Below are positions 16,825-26,396 of a stretch of 64,000 nucleotides of DNA, one piece after another. The DNA is from Achromobacter sp. UMC46 (GTDB lineage Bacteria; Pseudomonadota; Gammaproteobacteria; Burkholderiales; Burkholderiaceae_B). Positions within the stretch are counted from its first letter, which is position 1, and each line of letters opens with the position of its first letter. The stretch lies in contig NZ_LZZS01000035.1 of the NCBI RefSeq assembly GCF_014170335.1, positions 248,001-312,000 on the forward strand. The letters run 5' to 3'. The translations under genes were made by a program, and so were the position numbers. The notes under the pieces were generated by a model. It was not told the DNA's origin. It saw only the letters and a program-made list of their open reading frames with translations, and made no database searches.

Positions 16825-18330
16825 ATGCAGGTTGCATCGTCCGCGCCCTCCCGCGCGCCGCAAGACCATCATCCCGTCGACCAGCGCCTGCCCACCGGCA
16901 AGCTAGCGGCGTTGGGCCTGCAACACGTGCTGGTGATGTACGCCGGCGCGGTGGCCGTGCCGCTCATCGTGGGCCGCGCGCTGAACCTGTCGCCGGACGA
17001 AGTGGCCATGCTGATCTCGGCGGACCTTTTCTGTTGCGGCATCGTCACGCTGATCCAGACCCTGGGCGCCACGCAGTGGTTCGGCATCAAGCTGCCGGTC
17101 ATGATGGGCGTCACCTTCGCGTCGGTCGCGCCCATGGTCGCGATCGCCAACGCCAACCCCGGCGCCGCGGGGGCGCAACTGCTGTTCGGCACCATCATCG
17201 GCGCGGGCGTGGTGTCCATCCTGATCGCCCCGATGATCAGCCGGATGCTGCGCTTCTTTCCGCCCGTCGTGACGGGCACCATCATCGCCGTCATCGGCAT
17301 TACGCTGATGCGCGTGGGCATCAACTGGATATTCGGCAACCCGTTCGGCCCCACTGCGCCTGTCATCGTCGACCCGACCTACGCCAAGTGGCTGGCCGAC
17401 GTCACCTCGCCGGGCAGCCCCATTCCGCCCGTGCCGCAAGGGTTCGCCATCATGCCGTCGATGCCGAACCCCCGCTACGCCGACCTGACGGGCCTGGGCA
17501 TCGCCGCGCTGGTCCTCGTCTCCATCCTGCTGATCGTCAAATACACGCGCGGCTTCATCGCCAACATCTCGGTGCTGCTGGGCATCGTGATCGGCGCCGT
17601 CGCCGCGTCCGCGACCGGCATCATGACCTTCGAGAAGATCGGCCAGGCCGCCTGGTTCGATATCGTGCTGCCGTTCCACTTCGGCATGCCGAAGTTCGAC
17701 CCGATGCTGATCCTTAGCATGTCGCTGATCATGGTGGTGGTGATGATCGAATCCACCGGCATGTTCCTGGCGCTGGGTGAAATGACCGGCCGCGACGTCC
17801 GCCAGGAAGACCTGGCGCGCGGCCTGCGCACCGACGGCCTGGGCACCTTGCTGGGCGGCATTTTCAATACCTTTCCGTACACCAGCTTTTCGCAGAACGT
17901 CGGGCTGGTCGCGGTGACGGGCGTCAAAAGCCGCTACGTCTGCGTGGCGGGAGGCCTGGCCCTGCTGGTGCTGGGGCTGCTGCCCAAGATGGCCGCGCTG
18001 GTGGAGTCGCTGCCCACCGTGGTGCTGGGCGGCGCGGGCATCGTCATGTTCGGCATGGTCACCGCGACAGGGATCCGCATCCTGTCCGGCGTGGACTTCA
18101 AGGGCAACCGCCACAACGCGATGATCGTGGCCGTTTCGATCGGGGTCGGCATGGTGCCGCTGATCGCGCCCAACTTCAAGCAATGGATGCCGCACTCGCT
18201 GCACACGCTGGTCGAGTCGGGAATTTTATTGGCCTCGTTGTCGGCCGTGCTGCTCAACCTGTTCCTGAACGGCGCCACGCATGACAAGCGCGCCATCATC
18301 ACGGCGGCGCTGCAGGCAGACGAACACTGA
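16825..18330 (+). CDS. NCS2-family purine permease (urate/xanthine type)
   Basis: A 501-residue nucleobase:cation symporter of the NAT/NCS2 family with about 12-14 hydrophobic segments from residue 28 on. The NAT signature reads QNVGLVAVTG (357-366) and the conserved ESTGMFLALGEMTGR segment is at 309-323. The N-terminal LGLQHVLVMYAGAVAVPLIVG is typical. Start at ATG 16825 with AGGAGA upstream. Placed at the end of the urate genes and sharing their operator, it most likely imports urate or xanthine. The motif does not exclude uracil as substrate. Confidence 0.88.
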   Translation: MQVASSAPSRAPQDHHPVDQRLPTGKLAALGLQHVLVMYAGAVAVPLIVGRALNLSPDEVAMLISADLFCCGIVTLIQTLGATQWFGIKLPVMMGVTFASVAPMVAIANANPGAAGAQLLFGTIIGAGVVSILIAPMISRMLRFFPPVVTGTIIAVIGITLMRVGINWIFGNPFGPTAPVIVDPTYAKWLADVTSPGSPIPPVPQGFAIMPSMPNPRYADLTGLGIAALVLVSILLIVKYTRGFIANISVLLGIVIGAVAASATGIMTFEKIGQAAWFDIVLPFHFGMPKFDPMLILSMSLIMVVVMIESTGMFLALGEMTGRDVRQEDLARGLRTDGLGTLLGGIFNTFPYTSFSQNVGLVAVTGVKSRYVCVAGGLALLVLGLLPKMAALVESLPTVVLGGAGIVMFGMVTATGIRILSGVDFKGNRHNAMIVAVSIGVGMVPLIAPNFKQWMPHSLHTLVESGILLASLSAVLLNLFLNGATHDKRAIITAALQADEH

Positions 18331-18337
18331 GCGTGCG

Positions 18338-18377
18338 GCCCTGGCCGGCCCGCGGCAAGCGCGGACCCGGCCAGGGC
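18338..18377. terminator. Large hairpin between convergent permease and OPT genes
   Basis: A perfect 11-base inverted repeat (GCCCTGGCCGG at 18338-18348, CCGGCCAGGGC at 18367-18377) with an 18-base loop lies in the 57-base gap between the 3' ends of two convergent genes. It has no T-run. A shared bidirectional 3' end structure is the likely role. Confidence 0.55.
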
Positions 18378-18387
18378 GCCGGGGCCG

Positions 18388-20439
18388 CTATCCCAGCCGT
18401 ATCACGCGGCGCCAGAACAGCACCGCCACCATCACGAAGACCGCCAGCCCCAGATAGGACGCGGTGGACGCGAAGCCTTCGCCCGCAATCGCCAGCGGCG
18501 CATCCGTGCCGGCGCCGCCGATAATGGCCGCCATCAGCACGCCGACCAGGCTTTCGCCCACGATCAGGCCCGAGGCGATCAGCACGCCGCGGCGGTTCGC
18601 CGCATCCGCGTATTGCTCGTAAGGCTTGCCGGCGGCGTCGGCCCGGCGGCGCAAAGCCCGTTCCAGCAACCACGCCAGCAGCGCGCCGGCCACGATGGGC
18701 GCCGCCACGGTCGGCGGCAGATAGATGCCGATCCCCACCGCCAGCACCGGAATCCGGGCCACGCGGCACGTGCGTTTCAAGATCTCGTCCACCACGATCA
18801 GGCCCACGCCCACGGCCATGCCGATCAGGATCATGGTCCAGTTCAACTGATGGGTGAAGATGCCGCGCGCGATGGCCAGCATCAGCGTGGCCTGCGGGGC
18901 CGACAGGGCCTGGGCCGGATCCATGCCTTCGCGCGGCATCGCGTCCGCGAAGCCGTAGGCGTTGTACAGCAGTTCCAGCACCGGCGAAATCACCGCGGCG
19001 CCCACCACGCAACCGATCAGCAGCGCCACCTGCTGGCGCCATGGCGTGGCACCCACCAGCCAACCCGTCTTCAGATCTTGCAGGTTGTCGTTCGAGATCG
19101 AGGCCACGGCCACCACCGCCGACGTACTGAAGATAGACAGCGCGATCGCCATCTGCACGCCGTTCTGCACGCCCAGCAATTCTCCGCCCAAGGCCAGCAT
19201 CAGCAGCGACACCAGCACGATGGCCACGATGCCGACGCCCGAGATCGGGCTGGTCGACGAACCCACCAGGCCCGCCATGTAGCCGCAGGCCGCCGCCACC
19301 AGGAAGCCGAACACGAAGGCGAACAGCACGGCGTAGGCCACCAGTTTCCAGATGGCGCCGGCCGACAGCGGCGCGCCCGACAGGAACACCTGGAACGTGA
19401 TCACCAGCACCGCCACCAGGATCAGCGTGACGACGGAAATCCAGCCGGCGGACAAGTCGCGTTCGGTGCGCGGCGCCTGCCCTGCGCGTGCCGCGCCGGC
19501 CTTGGTCAAGGCCGAGAACGACGCTTTCACGCCGCGCGCCATCGGCATGAACAGCGTCGCCAGCGTCCAGATGGCGCCCACGCCGATCACCCCGGCGCCG
19601 ATGAACCGCACCTGCGACGACCACAATCCGGTTGCGTATTGCGCCAGGGTCTGCCCGGCGGGCATGTCGCCCATGGCGGTCAGGACGGGCACCGCGATGC
19701 CCCAGGAAATGATCAGGCCCGTCAGCATGGCCAGGCCCGCGACGATGCCGATCAGGTAGCCCGCGCCCAGCAGCGCCAGCGAAAAGCCCATCGGCAGGCG
19801 GAACACCGCGCCGCCCAGGGCGAACCAGCCGCTGACGCCGTCGCCCAGTACGCGCAGGCCGCTGGCGGCGAAGCTGACCACGGCCGCCACGACGCCGCCG
19901 GTCACGATGTCGCCCATGCCGGTCGCGGCTGGCTTGCCGGCAGGCTGGCCGCCATCCCCTGCCGCATCCTGCGCCCGTTCGGCGCTGCCGACGCGCAGGA
20001 TCTCGGCGGCCGCCACGCCTTCCGGATACGGCAGGTCGCTTTGCACCACCATCACGTGGCGCAGCGGAATGGTGAACATCACGCCCAGCATGCCGCCGGC
20101 CGCGCAGATGCCCAGCGTCTGCCAGAACGGAAAGCCCTGCCAGTGCCCCATCATGACCAGCGCGGGCAGGATGAAGATGATGGACGACAGCGTGCCGGCC
20201 GCCGAGGCCTGCGTCTGCACCATGTTGTTTTCGAGGATGTTGGCGTCCTTGAACAGGCGCAGCACCGACATCGAGATCACCGCTGCGGGAATGGCGGATG
20301 AGAACGTCAGGCCGACCTTCAGCCCCAGGAAGACATTGGAGGCCGTGAAGATCACGGTGATCAAGGCGCCCAGCAGGACACCGCGGAACGTCAGTTCCGG
20401 AAGGGTGACGTTTGCCGGGACGCTGACGGGTTGGGTCAT
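18388..20439 (-). CDS. OPT-family oligopeptide transporter
   Basis: A 683-residue integral membrane protein of the OPT superfamily with roughly 14-16 hydrophobic segments. Family features are the N-terminal ELTFRGVLLGALITVIFTASNVFLGLKVGLTFSSAIPAAVI, the DLPYPEGVAAAEIL loop and the late DEILKR loop. Bacterial members of this clade have been linked to uptake of small peptides, metal chelates or siderophores; nothing here decides between them. Start at ATG 20439 with GGGAGA upstream. Divergent from the E1-like gene over a 220-base gap and convergent with the permease. Confidence 0.87.
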   Translation of the reverse strand: MTQPVSVPANVTLPELTFRGVLLGALITVIFTASNVFLGLKVGLTFSSAIPAAVISMSVLRLFKDANILENNMVQTQASAAGTLSSIIFILPALVMMGHWQGFPFWQTLGICAAGGMLGVMFTIPLRHVMVVQSDLPYPEGVAAAEILRVGSAERAQDAAGDGGQPAGKPAATGMGDIVTGGVVAAVVSFAASGLRVLGDGVSGWFALGGAVFRLPMGFSLALLGAGYLIGIVAGLAMLTGLIISWGIAVPVLTAMGDMPAGQTLAQYATGLWSSQVRFIGAGVIGVGAIWTLATLFMPMARGVKASFSALTKAGAARAGQAPRTERDLSAGWISVVTLILVAVLVITFQVFLSGAPLSAGAIWKLVAYAVLFAFVFGFLVAAACGYMAGLVGSSTSPISGVGIVAIVLVSLLMLALGGELLGVQNGVQMAIALSIFSTSAVVAVASISNDNLQDLKTGWLVGATPWRQQVALLIGCVVGAAVISPVLELLYNAYGFADAMPREGMDPAQALSAPQATLMLAIARGIFTHQLNWTMILIGMAVGVGLIVVDEILKRTCRVARIPVLAVGIGIYLPPTVAAPIVAGALLAWLLERALRRRADAAGKPYEQYADAANRRGVLIASGLIVGESLVGVLMAAIIGGAGTDAPLAIAGEGFASTASYLGLAVFVMVAVLFWRRVIRLG

Positions 20440-20659
20440 TGAAGTCTCCCGTTGTGAATTTTGATAAACCGCGCATTCTAGCGCTTCGGCGTCCACCCAG
20501 TGGTCACCACGCGTAAACGCCGACTGGCGGCAGATGCTGCCGGCTTTGGAAACGCCTGCAAAAGATTATGCTGAAAGCCGGCACTTCCACCCTGGAATTT
20601 GATCACTCATGCCTTGGACACAGGTCTAGCATGGAGCGATAACAGGAGACATCACCACC

Positions 20660-23347
20660 ATGCGCGACGCCAGCCACCCTTTCGCCGGGCAAGACGACCG
20701 GCACGACGCCGACCCCTCGGAAACCGCCGAATGGCGCGACGCCCTGCAGTCGCTGGTCGACACCGGAGGGGCCGGCCGCGCCGGCTTTGTGCTGGACAAC
20801 CTGCTGGGCCACGCCGCGTCGCTGGGCCTGCGCGCCAATAGCCAGACCCGCACCGCCTATCTGAACACGATACCCGCCGACCAGGAACCGCCCTTCCCCG
20901 GCAACCTGGCGGTTGAAGAACGCATCGCGCGCATCAACCGCTGGAACGCGCTGGCCATGGTCGTGCGCGCCAACCAGGCGCACGGCGAGCTGGGCGGCCA
21001 CATCGCCAGCTACGCGTCCGCCGCCGACCTGTTCGAAGTCGGCTTCAACCATTTCTTCCGCGCGCAGTCCGCCGACGGCCCGGGCGACCTGGTCTACATG
21101 CAGCCCCATTCGGCGCCCGGCGTCTACGCCCGCGCCTACCTGGAAGGTTTTCTCGGCGAAGACGACCTGGCCCACTTCCGCCAGGAAATCACGGCCACGG
21201 CGCGCGGGCTACGCGGGCTGTCGTCCTACCCGCACCCGTGGCTGATGCCGGACTTCTGGCAGTTCCCCACGGGTTCCATGGGCATCGGCCCCATCAACGC
21301 GATCTACCAGGCGCGCTTCATGCGCTACCTGGAACACCGCTCGCTGACGCCCGGCGGCGACCGCAAGGTCTGGGGCATTTTCGGCGACGGCGAAATGGAC
21401 GAACCGGAATCCATCGCCGCGCTGACGCTGGCCGCGCGCGAAAAGCTCGACAACCTGGTCTTCGTCGTCAACTGCAACCTGCAGCGGCTGGATGGCCCGG
21501 TGCGCGGCAATGGCCGCATCATCGACGAGCTGGAGACGCTGTACGCGGGCGCGGGCTGGAACGTGATCAAACTGGTCTGGGGCAGCGACTGGGACGCCCT
21601 GCTCAGGCGCGATACCGGCGGCGCGCTGGCCCGCGCCTTCGCCAATACCGTGGACGGCCAGTTCCAGACCTTCGCCGCCAACGACGGCGCCTTCAACCGT
21701 GCCCATTTCTTCAATCAGAACCCCGAGCTGGCGGCGCTGGTGGCCGACTGGACCGACGAGGCCATCGACCGCCTGCATCGCGGCGGCCACGACATGGTGA
21801 AGATCCATGCCGCGTATCACCGCGCGTCCCGGCACCGCGGCCAGCCCACCGTGATCCTGGCGCAGACCAAGAAGGGCTTCGGCATGGGCTCGGCGGGCCA
21901 GGGCAAGATGACGACGCACCAGCAGAAGAAGCTGGACGACGAGGCCCTGCTGGCCTTCCGTGACCGCTTCGCGCTGCCGATCTCGGACGCCGACTGCCTG
22001 GCGCTGAAGTTCTACCGCCCTGCCGAAGACAGCGCCGAACTGCGCCACCTGCAAGCGCGCCGTGCGGCGCTGGGCGGCCACATCCCCCGCCGCAACACGC
22101 AGGCCCCGCGCCTGGCGCCGCCCGACGCCGAACACTGGGCGCGCTTCGCGCTGGCCGCCGACGGCAAGGAAATGTCGTCGACCATGGCCATCGTGCGCAT
22201 GCTGACCGCGCTGCTCAAGGACGCCACGGTGGGCTCGCGCATCGTGCCGATCGTGGCCGACGAGGCCCGCACCTTCGGCATGGCCAACCTGTTCCGCCAG
22301 ATCGGCATCTACTCGGCGCAAGGCCAGTTGTACGAGCCCGAGGACATCGGCTCGGTGCTGTACTACCGCGAAGCGCGCGACGGCCAGATCCTGGAAGAAG
22401 GCATCACTGAGGCAGGCGCGATCTCGTCCTGGACCGCGGCCGGCACCAGCTATTCGGTCAACGGCCTGCCGATGCTGCCTTTCTATATCTATTACTCGAT
22501 GTTCGGCTTCCAGCGCATCGGCGACCTGATCTGGGCCGCCGCCGACCAGCGCACGCGGGGCTTCCTGATCGGCGCCACATCCGGCCGCACCACGCTGGGC
22601 GGCGAAGGCCTGCAGCATCAGGACGGCTCCAGCCACGTCATGGCCGCCGCCGTGCCCAATTGCCGCGCGTACGACCCCGCCTACGCCTTCGAGGTGGCCG
22701 TCATCGTCGAGCACGGCATGCGCCGCATGCTGGACGAGCAGCGCGACGAATTCTTCTACCTGACGGTCACCAACGAAAACCTGGCGCAACCCGACATGCC
22801 CGCCGACGCCGGCGTGCGCGACGGCATCCTGCGCGGGATGTACCGGCTGCGCCCGGCGCAAGGGCCAGTCCAGGTGCGCCTCTTGGGCGCCGGCCCGATG
22901 CTGCGCGAAGCCGAAATGGCGGCGGATCGCCTGCGCGAACGCCACGGCGTGGAAGCCGAAGTCTGGAGCGTCACCAGCTTTTCCGAGCTGGCCCGGAACG
23001 GCCGCGAGGCCGAGCGCGCCCGCGTGCTGGGGCTGGAATCGGCGGACAGCGTGGACTGGGTCCGCGCTTGCCTGGGTGCAAGCGACGCGCCCGTCATCGC
23101 CGCCACCGACTACGTGCGCGCCGTGCCCGAACAGATCCGGGCGTGGGTGCCCGCGCCTTTCCGGACCCTGGGTACGGACGGCTTCGGCCGCAGCGACACC
23201 CGCGCCCAGCTGCGCGACTTCTTCGAGGTCAGCGCGGACTGGATCGTGCTGTATGCGTTGGACAGCCTGGGCCGACAAGCCGAGGCCGGCACGCTGCGCC
23301 AGGCCTTGAACGCCGGCTCGCGGCAAACCCCTCCCTGGGAGCTCTAG
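20660..23347 (+). CDS. Homodimeric 2-oxoacid dehydrogenase E1, AceE/MdeB-like
   Basis: An 895-residue thiamine-diphosphate E1 of the homodimeric AceE family (E. coli AceE is 887). The ThDP motif is GDGEMDEPE (242-250) ending in NCNLQRLDGP (271-280), and the active-site loop region KMTTHQQKK is present. No E2 or E3 gene is adjacent, unlike the normal pdh operon, and the downstream maeB follows a terminator. It may be a second pyruvate dehydrogenase E1 or a 2-oxobutyrate-preferring MdeB-type paralogue using a shared E2/E3. The latter would fit the ACC deaminase and methylcitrate genes in the window, but the specificity cannot be read from sequence. Start at ATG 20660 with AGGAGA upstream. Confidence 0.88.
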   Translation: MRDASHPFAGQDDRHDADPSETAEWRDALQSLVDTGGAGRAGFVLDNLLGHAASLGLRANSQTRTAYLNTIPADQEPPFPGNLAVEERIARINRWNALAMVVRANQAHGELGGHIASYASAADLFEVGFNHFFRAQSADGPGDLVYMQPHSAPGVYARAYLEGFLGEDDLAHFRQEITATARGLRGLSSYPHPWLMPDFWQFPTGSMGIGPINAIYQARFMRYLEHRSLTPGGDRKVWGIFGDGEMDEPESIAALTLAAREKLDNLVFVVNCNLQRLDGPVRGNGRIIDELETLYAGAGWNVIKLVWGSDWDALLRRDTGGALARAFANTVDGQFQTFAANDGAFNRAHFFNQNPELAALVADWTDEAIDRLHRGGHDMVKIHAAYHRASRHRGQPTVILAQTKKGFGMGSAGQGKMTTHQQKKLDDEALLAFRDRFALPISDADCLALKFYRPAEDSAELRHLQARRAALGGHIPRRNTQAPRLAPPDAEHWARFALAADGKEMSSTMAIVRMLTALLKDATVGSRIVPIVADEARTFGMANLFRQIGIYSAQGQLYEPEDIGSVLYYREARDGQILEEGITEAGAISSWTAAGTSYSVNGLPMLPFYIYYSMFGFQRIGDLIWAAADQRTRGFLIGATSGRTTLGGEGLQHQDGSSHVMAAAVPNCRAYDPAYAFEVAVIVEHGMRRMLDEQRDEFFYLTVTNENLAQPDMPADAGVRDGILRGMYRLRPAQGPVQVRLLGAGPMLREAEMAADRLRERHGVEAEVWSVTSFSELARNGREAERARVLGLESADSVDWVRACLGASDAPVIAATDYVRAVPEQIRAWVPAPFRTLGTDGFGRSDTRAQLRDFFEVSADWIVLYALDSLGRQAEAGTLRQALNAGSRQTPPWEL

Positions 23348-23428
23348 CCGCTTCGCTGCACTGCAACAACCAAGCGCCCGCGCTTTCTGGTGAAATACGG
23401 GTGTTCCCTAAGCATTTCGCAAAGAAAC

Positions 23429-23454
23429 CGGCGGGCCGCGAGCCCGCCGTTTGT
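23429..23454 (+). terminator. Terminator after the AceE-like gene
   Basis: CGGCGGGC-cgcga-GCCCGCCG is followed by a short T-rich stretch (TTTGT), 81 bases past the stop codon. It separates the E1-like gene from maeB. Confidence 0.7.
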
Positions 23455-23499
23455 CATCCCGTTTTCTTTTTCAGTTAGTGCCTCAGAGGCCCCGATCCC

Positions 23500-25797
23500 A
23501 TGGACGAAACTCTTACCAAAATGGCGTTGGATTACCACGCCTATCCCACCCCCGGCAAAATCTCGGTCGTCCCGACCAAGACGTTGGCCAACCAGGACGA
23601 CCTGTCCCTGGCCTACTCCCCCGGCGTGGCCGCCGCTTGCATGGCCATCTTCGAGCAAGGCGACGACGCCGCCTCGAAGTACACCTCGCGCGGCAACCTG
23701 GTGGGCGTGATCACCAACGGCACCGCCGTGCTGGGCCTGGGCAACATCGGCCCGCTGGCCGCCAAGCCGGTCATGGAAGGCAAGGGCTGCCTGTTCAAGA
23801 AGTTCGCGGGCATCGACGTGTTCGACATCGAACTGGCCGAAAACGATCCGGACAAGCTGGTCGACATCATCGCGGCGCTGGAACCCACGCTGGGCGGCGT
23901 CAACCTGGAAGACATCAAGGCGCCCGAGTGCTTCTACATCGAGAAGAAGCTGCGCGAGCGCATGAAGATCCCCGTCTTCCATGACGACCAGCACGGCACC
24001 GCCATCATCTCGTCGGCCGCCATCCTGAACGGCCTGAAGGTCGTGAACAAGGACATCGGCTCGGTCAAGCTGGCATGCTCGGGCGCCGGCGCCGCCGCCA
24101 TCGCCTGCCTGGACCTGCTGGTCCACCTGGGCGTCAAGCGCGAGAACATCTTCGTGGTGGACTCCCGCGGCGTCATCTGGGACGGCCGCGACGAGAACAT
24201 GGAAGCCAACAAGAAGCGCTACGCGCAGAAGACCGACGCACGCACGCTGGCCGACGTGGTCAACGGCGCCGACGTGTTCCTGGGCTGCTCCACCGCCGGC
24301 GTGCTGACGGGCGACATGGTCAAGACCATGGCCGACCGCCCGCTGATCCTGGCGCTGGCCAACCCGGAACCGGAAATCCGTCCGGAAGTGGCCAAGGCCG
24401 CCCGCCCGGATTGCATCATCGCCACCGGCCGTTCGGACTACCCGAACCAGGTCAACAACGTGCTGTGCTTCCCGTTCATCTTCCGCGGCGCCATGGATGC
24501 CGGCGCTTCGCGCATCACGGAAGAGATGAAGCTGGCTTGCGTAAAGGCCATCGCCGAACTGGCGCAGGCCGAGCAGAACGATGAAGTGGCCCGCGCCTAC
24601 GCCGGCCAGGAACTGTCGTTCGGCCCCGACTACATCATCCCGAAGCCGTTCGACCCGCGCCTGATCGTCCAGATCGCGCCGGCCGTGGCCCAGGCCGCCG
24701 CCGATTCCGGCGTGGCCGCCCGCCCCATCGAAGACATCGAGGCCTACCGCCAGAAGCTGATGGGCTTCGTGTACCACTCGGGCCAGCTGATGCGTCCGCT
24801 GTTCGCCCAGGCAAAGAAGGCGCCCAAGCGCGTCATCTACGCCGACGGTGAAGACGAACGCGTTCTGCGCGCGGTGCAGACGGTCGCCGACGAGAAGCTG
24901 GCGTTCCCGATCCTGATCGGCCGCCCGGCCGTCATCGAAATGCGCATCGAAAAGGCCGGCCTGCGCCTGAAGGCCGGCGAGCATTTCGAGATCGTCGATC
25001 CCGAAGACGACAACCGCTTCAACGAAACCTGGAACGCGTACTACCAATTGAAGGGCCGCGAAGGCGTGACGCCGGCCATCGCCAAGGCGATGATCCGCAA
25101 GCACAACACGCTGATCGGCGCGATGCTGCTGCGTCGCGGCGACGCCGACGCCCTGCTTTGCGGCGTGGCCAGCAAGTACGACAACCAGTTGAAGTACATC
25201 GACGAAATCATCGGCAAGAAGGAAGGCCAGACGTACGCGGCGCTGAACGTGCTGATGCTGCCCGACCAGACGCTGTTCGTCACCGACACCCACGTCAACG
25301 AAAACCCGACGTCGGAAGAAGTGGCCAACATCACCATCCAGGCCGCCGATGAAATGCTGCGCTTTGGCGTGGTGCCGAAGATCGCCCTGCTGTCGCACTC
25401 GAACTTCGGCAGCCGCGTGACCGAATCGTCGAGGAAGATGGCCGCTGCCAGCAAGCTGGTGCAGGAACGCGCGCCCGACCTGGAAGTGGACGGCGAAATG
25501 CACGCCGACGCCGCCTTGTCCGAGAAGATCCGTGTGCTGGCCTATCCGGACAGCACGCTCAAGGGCCGCGCCAACCTGCTGGTCATGCCGAACCTGGACA
25601 CCGGCAACATCACGTACAACATGCTGAAGATGACGGGCAGCAATGGCGTCGCGATGGGTCCGATCCTGCTGGGCGCCGCGCGTCCGGTGCACATCCTGAC
25701 GACCAGCGCCACCGTGCGCCGCATCGTCAACATGACGGCGCTCGCCGTCGTGGATGCACAGCAGGAAGCCGCCGAGGCCGCCAGAAAGCGCCGTTGA
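23500..25797 (+). CDS. maeB: NADP-dependent malic enzyme with phosphotransacetylase-like domain
   Basis: A 765-residue MaeB-type enzyme that oxidatively decarboxylates malate to pyruvate. Residues 1-430 are the malic enzyme, with LAYSPGVAAAC, FHDDQHGTA and the nucleotide-binding KLACSGAGAAAIACLDLL. Residues about 440-765 are the phosphotransacetylase-like domain (MRPLFAQAKKAPKRVIYADGEDERVLRAV onward), which in E. coli MaeB is regulatory and binds acetyl-CoA. The length equals the family norm (about 759). The start is the ATG at 23500; the ribosome site AGAGG is moderate. It stands alone between two terminators. Confidence 0.96.
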   Translation: MDETLTKMALDYHAYPTPGKISVVPTKTLANQDDLSLAYSPGVAAACMAIFEQGDDAASKYTSRGNLVGVITNGTAVLGLGNIGPLAAKPVMEGKGCLFKKFAGIDVFDIELAENDPDKLVDIIAALEPTLGGVNLEDIKAPECFYIEKKLRERMKIPVFHDDQHGTAIISSAAILNGLKVVNKDIGSVKLACSGAGAAAIACLDLLVHLGVKRENIFVVDSRGVIWDGRDENMEANKKRYAQKTDARTLADVVNGADVFLGCSTAGVLTGDMVKTMADRPLILALANPEPEIRPEVAKAARPDCIIATGRSDYPNQVNNVLCFPFIFRGAMDAGASRITEEMKLACVKAIAELAQAEQNDEVARAYAGQELSFGPDYIIPKPFDPRLIVQIAPAVAQAAADSGVAARPIEDIEAYRQKLMGFVYHSGQLMRPLFAQAKKAPKRVIYADGEDERVLRAVQTVADEKLAFPILIGRPAVIEMRIEKAGLRLKAGEHFEIVDPEDDNRFNETWNAYYQLKGREGVTPAIAKAMIRKHNTLIGAMLLRRGDADALLCGVASKYDNQLKYIDEIIGKKEGQTYAALNVLMLPDQTLFVTDTHVNENPTSEEVANITIQAADEMLRFGVVPKIALLSHSNFGSRVTESSRKMAAASKLVQERAPDLEVDGEMHADAALSEKIRVLAYPDSTLKGRANLLVMPNLDTGNITYNMLKMTGSNGVAMGPILLGAARPVHILTTSATVRRIVNMTALAVVDAQQEAAEAARKRR

Positions 25798-25818
25798 TCG
25801 CCTCCCGGCGATAACGGA

Positions 25819-25850
25819 ACGGGCGTCCCGCAGCCGGGGCGCCCGTTTTT
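25819..25850 (+). terminator. Rho-independent terminator of maeB
   Basis: ACGGGCG and CGCCCGT arms, extended by TCCC/GGGG, are followed by five T residues, 21 bases after the maeB stop codon. Confidence 0.9.
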
Positions 25851-25943
25851 ATTTGCGCCGCGGCAATCGGCCGCAGGCCCGGCGGTAGTCCGCGCGATCG
25901 GCCAGATGGTAAAACCAAGCTTGCCCCCTACCCTGGAGACGAC

Positions 25944-26396
25944 ATGCTGGCCGATGCCTTGTACGCCTGGTTCCATTACCTGGCCATCTTTGTACTGGTG
26001 GTGGTGCTGACCGCCGAAGCGGTGCTGCTGCGCCCCGACCTGACCGCCAACGGCGTCAAGCGCCTGGTCATCTACGATCGCCTCTACGGGGTCAGCGCCA
26101 TCCTGGTGCTGGTCACCGGCGTGCTGCGGTTGACCCTGGGCGTGAAAGGCGCGGCGTTCTACATGAGCACGCCCTGGTTCCACGCCAAGATCACGCTCTT
26201 CGTCATCATCGCACTCTGTTCGATCCCGCCCACGCTGGCCATGCTGCGCTGGGCGAAGCAATCCCGTCAGCAGCCGGGCTTCGTGCCGGCCTTGCCGGAG
26301 ATCAAGCGGGTGCGCCGCTGGGTGATGATCGAATCGCACTTGTTCATCTTCCTGCCCTTGTTCGCCGTCTTGATGGCGCGCCACATCAGCGTATAG
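25944..26396 (+). CDS. DUF2214-family membrane protein
   Basis: A 150-residue inner-membrane protein with four hydrophobic segments (about 5-27, 48-66, 82-102 and 130-146). The N-terminal YAWFHYLAIFVLVVVLTAEAVLL and the RLYGVSAILVLVTGVLRL segment identify DUF2214, whose function is not known. The start is the ATG at 25944 behind GGAGA. Its 3' end overlaps the 3' end of the convergent LysR-type gene by 11 bases. Confidence 0.85.
   Translation: MLADALYAWFHYLAIFVLVVVLTAEAVLLRPDLTANGVKRLVIYDRLYGVSAILVLVTGVLRLTLGVKGAAFYMSTPWFHAKITLFVIIALCSIPPTLAMLRWAKQSRQQPGFVPALPEIKRVRRWVMIESHLFIFLPLFAVLMARHISV

Noticed and set aside
18299..20476. A 725-codon minus-strand frame overlapping the OPT transporter
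   Set aside because: It is a shifted frame of the transporter gene, Arg/Gly-rich and without membrane segments, whereas the other frame gives a clear OPT protein.
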